A stretch of 5,129 nt of DNA from Acidobacteriota bacterium. GTDB lineage: Bacteria; Acidobacteriota; Terriglobia; Acidiferrales; UBA7541. This document shows positions 1 through 5,129 of the stretch, piece after piece; the stretch's first letter is position 1; the number at the start of each line of letters is the position of its first letter. The translations under genes were made by a program, and so were the position numbers. A model generated the notes under the pieces. It was not told the DNA's origin, ran no database searches, and worked only from the letters and a program-made list of their open reading frames with translations. The stretch covers positions 4,311 through 9,439 of the forward strand of contig QHYP01000139.1 in NCBI GenBank assembly GCA_003224195.1, read 5' to 3'.

Positions 1-2214
1 AAGCTGCATCAAGTGATGACCGTAATAGCCAAGCAGAATAATCACACCCAGCACGATGAGCAGCGCGTAACTCGAAAACAGCCCCGTTTGCAGCATCCGC
101 ACGGGGTAGCTGAGAATCTGCACGACGCGCCCGGCGAAATTCACCAGACCGTCCACGATCCACTTATCCCACCAGATCGAAACGTCGGAGGTGAAACACG
201 TGAGCCAGCCTGCCCCATCCACGCCGAGCCCGTCCACGACGCGGGCATCAAATACGCCGAGCGCCGTGCCCAGATCCTTCGCGCGGTTCACGAACATCGC
301 GTCGTAGATTTCATCCACGTAATATTTCCGATATACGATCCGGTAGAGCCACGGCCAACTCGCCGCCAGCTTCCCGGGCGTCGCCGGATTTTTGATGTAC
401 AACTGATACGCCAGCCAGATTCCGCCGAGGGCGATCATCACTGAGGCAAGCATCAAACTGTATTCTCCCGGACGACTTTGTTCTTCTACCTCTCTTTGCC
501 GCTGTTCGTATCTCTCACGCATCACCTCCGGCGAGAGAGAAGAATTCCGTTCCTCTACGATATTCCTGCCAGCCCCATCAGGGACTTTCCGTAGCAACGT
601 GGTACGGGAAAAAGCGGGGGAACGATCGTGAGTTACCGGATTCAGGAATTTCTGAAACCGCTCACTGCCACCAAGCGCTGCCGGCCAGCCGATCCACCCG
701 CCGATAACGGATAGCACGGCCAGAATCATCAGCGGCACCGTCATCGTCTTCGGCGATTCGTGGATGTGATGCTCCACTTCGTGGTCGACGCGCGATCGGC
801 CGAAGAACGTCATGAAGACCAGACGGAACATGTAAAACGCCGTCAGCCCCGCGGTAATGAATCCGATCAGCCACAACCCGGGCGAATGCTCAAACGTTTT
901 TCCCAAAATCTCATCCTTGCTGAAAAAGCCAGCGAGCGGAGGAATCCCCGCGATCGCAAGCGTCCCCGCGAGGAAGGTTTTCGCCGTTGCCGGAATCTTG
1001 GCCCAGAGCGCGCCCATCTTGCGCATATCCTGCTCGCCGGAGAGCGCGTGAATCACGCTGCCGGAGCCGAGGAAGAGCAGCGCCTTGAAAAACGCGTGCG
1101 TCATCAAGTGGAAAATCCCCGCCGCAAACGCGCCCACACCCATCGCCAGAAACATGTAACCGAGCTGGCTGATGGTGGAATATGCGAGCACGCGCTTGAT
1201 GTCGTTCTGCAGGAGACCCATCGTGGCCGCGTAGATCGCGGTCAATGCGCCGATCACCGCCACGACTTCGAGCGCCGCGGGAGCAAGCTGGTAGAGCGCG
1301 TTCATCCGCGCGACCATATACACACCCGCCGTCACCATTGTCGCCGCATGGATCAGCGCGCTCACCGGCGTCGGGCCTTCCATCGCGTCCGGCAGCCAAA
1401 CGTACAGTGGAATTTGCGCCGACTTACCCGTCGCGCCGACAAAGAGAAGCAACCCAATCGCCGTCAGCACCGGCGCTCCCAATGCAAGCGCGTGGCTCGC
1501 GATACCCGAGGCCAGCGCCTGTACGATCCCTGTGAACCCCGCTCCCTCCGGCAGCCCGGCATTCGTGAACCGAATCGTCCCCAACGTCACAGAGACAAGG
1601 AAAATGCCTAGCAGGAATCCCGCGTCGCCGATCCGGTTGACGATGAACGCTTTCTTCCCCGCGTCGGCCGCCGACTTCTTCAAGAAATAAAATCCGATCA
1701 GCAGATAACTGCACAGCCCGACGCCTTCCCAGCCGACGAACAGCAGCAAAAGATTGTTCGCCAGCACGAGCATCAGCATCGAAAACATAAACAGGTTCAT
1801 GTAGCCGAAGAAGCGGTAATAGCCGCCCTCGTGGCCCATGTAGCCGATGGAATAGAGATGAATGACGAAGCCTACGCCGGTGACGACCAGCACCATCACG
1901 CAGGAAAGCGGATCGAGCAGCATCCCCCAGTCGGCGACAAAGCGCACCACTTCGCTCGCGCTCGTATACATCGGCCCGGCGGGCACCCACTCGAACAGGA
2001 TTTTCTGGAAGACAAGATGCTCGGGATCGGCGCCGAGCAGTTGTAGTACGGCGCCCAGCGCGAAAACGAAGGACAACAACACGCTGCCGACGCACAGCAC
2101 GCTTACGGCGCTGTTCTTCAAACGCCGTCCAATGAGCAGCATCAGAGCTGCTGACGCGAGCGGAAACAGCGGAATCAGCCAGATGTATTCGAGAAAGAAT
2201 CCAGTCACCCTCAT
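1..2214 (-). CDS. nuoL: NADH-quinone oxidoreductase subunit L, 3' end outside window (738 codons visible)
   Basis: NuoL (ND5 family) is the distal antiporter-like proton pump of complex I, with a long lateral helix along the membrane arm. One frame runs without a stop from ATG 2214 to base 1. Motifs in order: the N-terminal ND5 domain with DPLSCVMVLV (101-110) and YSIGYMGHEGGYYRFFGYMN (121-140); VGWEGVGLCSYLLIGF (160-175) with key Glu E163; GATGKSAQIPLYVWLPDAME (260-279) with K264; ALIHAATMVTAGVYMV (286-301) with H289; the SQLGYM region (349-354); THAFFKALLFLGSGS (372-386) with H373 and K377; and AGIPPLAGFFSKDEIL (422-437) with K433 and D434. These match the proton-path residues of the family. 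The tail has KYYVDEIYD (630-638), two VDGL repeats (660 and 687 region), and LQTGLFSSYALLIVLGVI (708-725), the last helix, so only a few residues should be missing. It is far longer than E. coli NuoL (613); residues about 528-583 form an Arg-rich linker with unusual codons. Confidence 0.97.
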   Translation of the reverse strand, partial: MRVTGFFLEYIWLIPLFPLASAALMLLIGRRLKNSAVSVLCVGSVLLSFVFALGAVLQLLGADPEHLVFQKILFEWVPAGPMYTSASEVVRFVADWGMLLDPLSCVMVLVVTGVGFVIHLYSIGYMGHEGGYYRFFGYMNLFMFSMLMLVLANNLLLLFVGWEGVGLCSYLLIGFYFLKKSAADAGKKAFIVNRIGDAGFLLGIFLVSVTLGTIRFTNAGLPEGAGFTGIVQALASGIASHALALGAPVLTAIGLLLFVGATGKSAQIPLYVWLPDAMEGPTPVSALIHAATMVTAGVYMVARMNALYQLAPAALEVVAVIGALTAIYAATMGLLQNDIKRVLAYSTISQLGYMFLAMGVGAFAAGIFHLMTHAFFKALLFLGSGSVIHALSGEQDMRKMGALWAKIPATAKTFLAGTLAIAGIPPLAGFFSKDEILGKTFEHSPGLWLIGFITAGLTAFYMFRLVFMTFFGRSRVDHEVEHHIHESPKTMTVPLMILAVLSVIGGWIGWPAALGGSERFQKFLNPVTHDRSPAFSRTTLLRKVPDGAGRNIVEERNSSLSPEVMRERYEQRQREVEEQSRPGEYSLMLASVMIALGGIWLAYQLYIKNPATPGKLAASWPWLYRIVYRKYYVDEIYDAMFVNRAKDLGTALGVFDARVVDGLGVDGAGWLTCFTSDVSIWWDKWIVDGLVNFAGRVVQILSYPVRMLQTGLFSSYALLIVLGVIILLGYYGHHLMQL
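514..632. repeat. Candidate in-frame palindromic insert inside nuoL (NuoL residues about 528-567)
   Basis: This segment encodes a stretch with no resemblance to the NuoL family, placed in the variable linker between two late membrane helices. It is framed by an imperfect inverted repeat: CTCACGCATC at 514-523 and GATCGTGAG at 624-632, differing by one inserted base. Inside are a perfect 6-base inverted repeat (CGTTCC at 548-553, GGAACG at 619-624) and a hairpin with stem TTTCCGTA (586-593) against TACGGGAAA (603-611), one bulged G and a nine-base loop. Two of the three AGA/AGG Arg codons near here lie inside or at its edge (R550, R568; R574 just beyond), while the rest of nuoL has only one, at codon 2. 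No target duplication was seen. This may be a short dispersed repeat that keeps the frame open, or just a poorly conserved linker; a second copy is not available in the window to decide. Confidence 0.35.
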
Positions 2215-2219
2215 CTCCG

Positions 2220-2223
2220 CTCC
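2220..2223 (-). promoter_or_regulatory. Ribosome binding site of nuoL
   Basis: On the minus strand the 37-base gap between nuoK and nuoL ends in GGAGCGGAG followed directly by ATG. The first GGAG has a good five-base spacing to the ATG at 2214; the second GGAG touches the start codon. This is the clearest ribosome binding site in the window and fits an independently initiated nuoL. Confidence 0.7.
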
Positions 2224-2251
2224 AAACCTGGAACGTTATCCGCTCTCTTTC

Positions 2252-2554
2252 TCACCACTTCAGCAAATCCATTTCGTCCGCGAGCACGGTCTCGCGGTTC
2301 CGGAAAAACGCGATGATGATTCCGAGGCCCACGGTCGCCTCCGCGGCCGCGTCCGTTATAATAAAGACTGCGAAGACCTGCCCGGCCACGTCGCCAAACA
2401 AACGCGAAAACGCCACCAGGTTGATATTCACCGCGTTCAGGATCAGCTCGATGGACATCAGCACGATAATCACGTTGCGCCTGGTCACCACGCCGATCAC
2501 ACCAATCAGGAACAGCGCCAAACTCAGAAACAGATAGTGTTCAATCGAAAGCAT
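2252..2554 (-). CDS. nuoK: NADH-quinone oxidoreductase subunit K (100 aa)
   Basis: NuoK (ND4L/MrpC family) is a three-helix membrane-arm subunit that carries part of the central proton-conducting axis. Its length of 100 residues equals the E. coli protein and the hydrophobic segments are near 5-23, 28-48 and 58-84. The two intramembrane glutamates known to matter in E. coli fall at the same numbers: E36 in LMSIELILNAVN and E72 in DAAAEATVGLG. Residue 68, one helical turn before E72, is Asp (GAC codon), where the family members I remember have a hydrophobic residue; this places an extra acid in the helix. The ATG at 2554 is seven bases after the nuoJ stop; a weak AGAAGG lies inside the end of nuoJ, somewhat far upstream. 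nuoL follows after 37 bases. Confidence 0.97.
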   Translation of the reverse strand: MLSIEHYLFLSLALFLIGVIGVVTRRNVIIVLMSIELILNAVNINLVAFSRLFGDVAGQVFAVFIITDAAAEATVGLGIIIAFFRNRETVLADEMDLLKW

Positions 2555-2561
2555 CGGCCGC

Positions 2562-3080
2562 TCACACCTTCTTCTTCGCCATGACCACGGCGCCGATCAT
2601 CGCCACCAGCAGCAGCAGCGATGCAATTTCAAACGGCAGCAGGTAGGCGCTGAAAAGACTTTGCGCCACGGTCTCCGAATTCGGCGGAAGCTTGTCCGCC
2701 GGGGCCGCCGCGGGAAGAAGCAGGTTGCTGCGCTTCACGTGCCCCGTGGACCAGAACATCAAGCCGACCTGCGCGCCGAGCGCCAGCGCAACGATCAGCG
2801 CCACCCACTTCTGCCGGCTGAACTGAATCTGCTGGAGCGCCACGTCCAGGTTCACCAGCATGATCACGAACACGAACAACACCATGATTCCACCCACGTA
2901 CAAGATGATCTGCACGATGAACAGAAACTCCGCCCGGAGGGTGAGGTAAATTCCGGCGGTGGCGAGCAGAGACGTGATCAGAAAAACCGCGCTGTGCACC
3001 GCGTTGCGCCGCGTCACCATCAGCGCGGCGGAGAGCACGGCGACGCCTCCGAAAATGTAAAAGAGCGCCTTATCCAGCAT
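2562..3080 (-). CDS. nuoJ: NADH-quinone oxidoreductase subunit J (172 aa)
   Basis: NuoJ (ND6 family) is a small membrane-arm subunit between NuoH and the antiporter-like subunits. Its third helix holds a pi-bulge whose rearrangement is thought to gate water and proton access along the central axis. Five hydrophobic segments are visible, near residues 6-24, 29-48, 54-77, 91-110 and 144-167, matching the family topology. The diagnostic stretch is AEFLFIVQIILYVGGIMVLF (50-69), the third helix; F150-E151 starts the last helix, and the protein ends in a short basic tail (KKKV). The length is normal. The loop 111-143 is Ala/Pro-rich, as is usual for this variable part. The ATG at 3080 lies inside the end of nuoH (11-base overlap), with only a weak GGA five bases upstream, so translation probably depends on coupling to nuoH. 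nuoK follows after 7 bases. No nuoI lies between nuoH and nuoJ, where many operons have it. Confidence 0.96.
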   Translation of the reverse strand: MLDKALFYIFGGVAVLSAALMVTRRNAVHSAVFLITSLLATAGIYLTLRAEFLFIVQIILYVGGIMVLFVFVIMLVNLDVALQQIQFSRQKWVALIVALALGAQVGLMFWSTGHVKRSNLLLPAAAPADKLPPNSETVAQSLFSAYLLPFEIASLLLLVAMIGAVVMAKKKV

Positions 3081-4416
3081 ACGAGTCCGTGACCTGATCC
3101 GCAGTTTGCGCCGCCTTCCGGTCTTCGCGGCCCTTCTCGACGGACACCAGATACAGCGCGAACAGCAACGTAATCAGGTTCATCACCCCAATGGCCAGCG
3201 CGCGGTTCACGCCGTATTGCGAACTCAAGACAATCGCGAGACCCAGCAGCATCACGTTCACTATCGACAGTGGAATCAGAAAATGCCAGCCCAGGCGCAT
3301 CAACTGGTCGAACCGGTAACGCGGCAGCGTGAATCGCAACCACATGAAGAGATAGATGTAGGCGCTCACCTTCAGAAAGAACCAGAAGGCGCCGTGGATG
3401 CCGGCCTTGGCGCCAGCCAGCGCGCCCACGAACAGGGGAGCCGCCAGCACCAGCGCGAACAGCGCGCACAGGCCCGCCACGCCAAACATAACGAGCTGTT
3501 GCACGCGCACGGGCTGCTTGGGCGCACGATACCCGCAGTATCCGGCGAGGGCCAGCAAGATCAGCACTGGAAACAGGTCGAGGGCCGTACCTGCCGGGCC
3601 TCCCAGGCCTGAAAACGGCCGCAGCCAGCCGCCGAGGAACAATGTGGTCGCCACGGACGCGACCACGACCATGTTCGCGTACTCCGCCAGGAAATAGAGC
3701 GCCCAGCGGAAGCCGCTGAATTCTGTCATGTAGCCCGCCACCAGTTCTGATTCGGCCTCGGGCATGTCGAAGGGAGCGCGGTTTGTTTCCGCGATGCTCG
3801 CCACCAGGTAAATGAAAAACGAGACGGGCGCGAAGCACACGAACCACAGATGCTCGCTCGCCTGCGCTTTGACGATGTCCGTGATCTGCAGCGTGCCGGC
3901 GAACAGCAGCCCGCTCACCAGGGCCATTCCTGCCGCCGTCTCGTAACTCACGAGTTGGGCCGCGCTGCGCAGCGCGCCGAGCAGAGAATAATGGCTGTTC
4001 GACGCCCATCCGCCCAGCACGATCCCGAAAATCCCCAACGAGCTCACGCCGACCACAAAGAGCAACCCAATGTTAATGTCCTTCGCCACCTGAAACGCCG
4101 GGCCGAACGCCAGCGCGCCCATCGCCAGCATTGCCGCCGTCACCGACGTGACAGGCGCGATCCAGAAGATCCAAACGTCCGCGTTCTCGGGAATGATGTC
4201 TTCTTTGATCAAAAGTTTCAGCGCGTCGGCGATCGGTTGCAGCAGGCCGTGCGGCCCGACGCGCATCGGTCCAAGCCGCACTTGAAAATGCGCCATCACC
4301 TTGCGCTCGAGCAGCACGACATAGCCCGCAATCAGCGGCAGCACGGCCACGATCACGACCGCCGCAATCAGCGGTCCTGCGTAGGTGCGCAGGAATTCGA
4401 GCGTCGCGTGTATCAC
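3070..4416 (-). CDS. nuoH: NADH-quinone oxidoreductase subunit H, long form (448 aa)
   Basis: NuoH (ND1 family) is the membrane subunit that anchors the peripheral arm, closes the quinone chamber and links quinone reduction to proton pumping. Seen in order: a first membrane helix (about 12-34); the ERKVMAHFQVRLGPMRVGP block from residue 37; IADALKLLIKED (62-73); the acidic cytoplasmic loop AETNRAPFDMPEAESELVAG (209-228) that holds the glutamates of the E-channel; and LPRYRFDQLMRLGW (364-377). Start: the open frame runs upstream into nuoD, but homology begins at a GTG codon (4416) preceded by AAGGA; no ATG fits before residue 41. The usual length is about 325 residues in E. coli. The excess comes from roughly 70 residues with two added hydrophobic segments (about 280-298 and 308-334) between the sixth and seventh canonical helices, plus a C-terminal hydrophobic segment (about 404-425) with a charged tail. 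It overlaps nuoJ by 11 bases, suggesting translational coupling. Confidence 0.96.
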   Translation of the reverse strand: MIHATLEFLRTYAGPLIAAVVIVAVLPLIAGYVVLLERKVMAHFQVRLGPMRVGPHGLLQPIADALKLLIKEDIIPENADVWIFWIAPVTSVTAAMLAMGALAFGPAFQVAKDINIGLLFVVGVSSLGIFGIVLGGWASNSHYSLLGALRSAAQLVSYETAAGMALVSGLLFAGTLQITDIVKAQASEHLWFVCFAPVSFFIYLVASIAETNRAPFDMPEAESELVAGYMTEFSGFRWALYFLAEYANMVVVASVATTLFLGGWLRPFSGLGGPAGTALDLFPVLILLALAGYCGYRAPKQPVRVQQLVMFGVAGLCALFALVLAAPLFVGALAGAKAGIHGAFWFFLKVSAYIYLFMWLRFTLPRYRFDQLMRLGWHFLIPLSIVNVMLLGLAIVLSSQYGVNRALAIGVMNLITLLFALYLVSVEKGREDRKAAQTADQVTDSYAG

Positions 4417-4419
4417 CGG

Positions 4420-4424
4420 TCCTT
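4420..4424 (-). promoter_or_regulatory. Ribosome binding site that sets the nuoH GTG start
   Basis: Read on the minus strand this is AAGGA, followed by only three bases (CCG) and then GTG. The spacing is short but usable. It sits just after the nuoD stop codon, and it supports GTG at 4416 over the longer upstream extension of the frame, whose translated sequence (many Trp, no family similarity) is an out-of-frame reading of nuoD. Confidence 0.55.
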
Positions 4425-4438
4425 TTTCTTTAGCGACC

Positions 4439-5129
4439 TTACCGGTCGACTTCTCCCAGCACGATGTCCAGGGTGCCGATAATCGCCACCACATCGGCCA
4501 CCAGGTGCCCACGCACCATTTTGTCAAACGCCTGCAAGTTCACGAACGACGGCGGGCGAATCCGCACGCGGTACGGCTGGACCGTACCATCGCTGATCAC
4601 GTAGTAGCCGAGTTCGCCCTTCGGCGCCTCGATGGCGTGATAGACCTCGCCCGGCGGTGGCTTCAGGACTTTCCCGACTCTCGCCATGATCGGCCCACTC
4701 GGAATATTCTCGATGGCCTGCAAGCAGATCAGCCGCGACTGCCGCATCTCCTCGACCCGCACGAGATAGCGATCGTAGGTGTCGCCCGCTTTTCCAGTCG
4801 GAATTTCAAATTTGTACTGGTCATAGGCCGCATACGGCATGGCCTTGCGAATGTCCCATTTCACGCCGCTGGCGCGCAACACCGGCCCCGTCGCGCCCAG
4901 AGCAACCGCGTCCGCGGCCGATAGAACGCCGATATTCCTGGTCCGGCCGACCCAGATGCGGTTCTGCGTCAACAGGTCTTCGTAGTCCACGATGCGCCGC
5001 TCGAAATCCTTGCAGAATCGCTCGACGTCTTTTTCCAGCGTATCGTAAGCCTCATATTGCAGCCCGCCGATGCGGAAAGCGTGCGTGGTCAGCCGCGCGC
5101 CGCAGTACTTCTCAAAGATTTTCAAAATC
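4439..5129 (-). CDS. nuoD: NADH-quinone oxidoreductase subunit D, C-terminal part (5' end outside window)
   Basis: NuoD is the 49-kDa-type subunit of the peripheral arm of complex I. It forms most of the ubiquinone/menaquinone pocket with NuoB and NuoH at the cytoplasmic face of the membrane. About 229 residues are visible of a family length near 400, so the N-terminal half lies beyond base 5129. Family landmarks in order are FEKYCGARLT, then NRIWVGRTRNIGVLS, LRASGVKWDIRKAMPY, DTYDRYLVRVEEMRQSR, RIRPPSFVNLQAF and the very conserved ending ADVVAIIGTLDIVLGEVDR directly before a TAA stop. The first possible start seen here (TTG at 5125) lies inside conserved sequence, with in-frame Ile before it, so it is not the real start. 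It lies 22 bases upstream of nuoH, in the same operon. The gene is intact as far as visible. The family call is secure; the quinone type cannot be read from this part. Confidence 0.97.
   Translation of the reverse strand, partial: ILKIFEKYCGARLTTHAFRIGGLQYEAYDTLEKDVERFCKDFERRIVDYEDLLTQNRIWVGRTRNIGVLSAADAVALGATGPVLRASGVKWDIRKAMPYAAYDQYKFEIPTGKAGDTYDRYLVRVEEMRQSRLICLQAIENIPSGPIMARVGKVLKPPPGEVYHAIEAPKGELGYYVISDGTVQPYRVRIRPPSFVNLQAFDKMVRGHLVADVVAIIGTLDIVLGEVDR

Noticed and set aside
511..540. TCTCTC/GAGAGA inverted repeat as part of a terminal repeat
   Set aside because: Simple purine/pyrimidine runs of this kind arise easily in Glu/Arg codons; it is not matched at the other end of the candidate insert.
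571..583. Small hairpin CCC-ATCA-GGG as a terminator within nuoL
   Set aside because: The stem is only three to four pairs with no T-tract in the direction of transcription, and it lies within an open coding frame.
760..1611. Long plus-strand open frame (283 codons) and other plus-strand frames across the window
   Set aside because: They lie antisense to nuoL, nuoJ, nuoH and nuoD, are very rich in Arg, His and Gln, and show no family motif. This is the expected by-product of GC-rich coding on the other strand.
662..2095. Minus-strand open frames at 662-874, 911-1399 and 1424-2095 that might suggest a broken or frameshifted nuoL
   Set aside because: They are in a different frame from the NuoL motifs. 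The true frame starting at 2214 is continuous to base 1, with conserved motifs throughout, so there is no frameshift.
3020..4009. Minus-strand open frame of 329 codons over nuoH
   Set aside because: It overlaps nuoH in another frame and is Arg/Gly-rich without membrane segments or motifs, whereas the nuoH frame carries all conserved blocks.
4417..4527. N-terminal extension of NuoH to an ATG at 4527
   Set aside because: It would overlap the end of nuoD by about 90 bases and gives Trp-rich sequence unlike any NuoH; the GTG at 4416 has a ribosome binding site and matches where the family begins.
5123..5125. TTG as start codon of a short 228-residue NuoD
   Set aside because: The homology to NuoD is to its C-terminal half and the frame remains open to the window edge, so this is an internal Leu codon.

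Overview
The whole window is part of one respiratory complex I (NADH:quinone oxidoreductase, nuo) operon, read entirely from the minus strand. In transcription order, from high to low coordinates, it holds the 3' part of nuoD, then complete nuoH, nuoJ and nuoK, then nuoL, which is still open where the window ends at base 1. Four of the five genes are typical enough that conserved family motifs give a confident call. NuoL is also certain, and it is one uninterrupted frame of 738 codons.

Layout: nuoD ends at 4439. A 22-base gap leads to nuoH (GTG start at 4416). nuoH overlaps nuoJ by 11 bases, nuoJ is followed after 7 bases by nuoK, and a 37-base gap with a clear ribosome binding site leads to nuoL (ATG at 2214). 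No space is left for an internal promoter or terminator and none was seen. There is no RNA gene, CRISPR array or complete insertion sequence, and no gene-free stretch over 300 bases. The plus strand has many open frames, but all are antisense shadows of the GC-rich nuo genes.

Function: NuoD is the quinone-site subunit of the peripheral arm. NuoH is the membrane subunit that completes the quinone chamber and starts the proton path. NuoJ and NuoK form the link in the membrane arm, and NuoL is the distal antiporter-like pump with the long lateral helix. The membrane-embedded Glu and Lys residues expected for proton translocation are present in H, K and L.

Three things are unusual. The order D-H-J-K-L lacks nuoE, nuoF, nuoG and nuoI at their usual places. 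NuoH is about 120 residues longer than the roughly 325-residue E. coli type, with extra hydrophobic segments. NuoL carries an Arg-rich, hairpin-forming segment (about 514-632) in a variable linker that looks like an in-frame insertion of a short palindromic repeat.

Organism: a GC-rich bacterium with a complex I operon. The NuoH architecture and gene order made me think of Acidobacteriota or a similar deep-branching soil phylum, but this is a weak inference from memory and not shown by the sequence.
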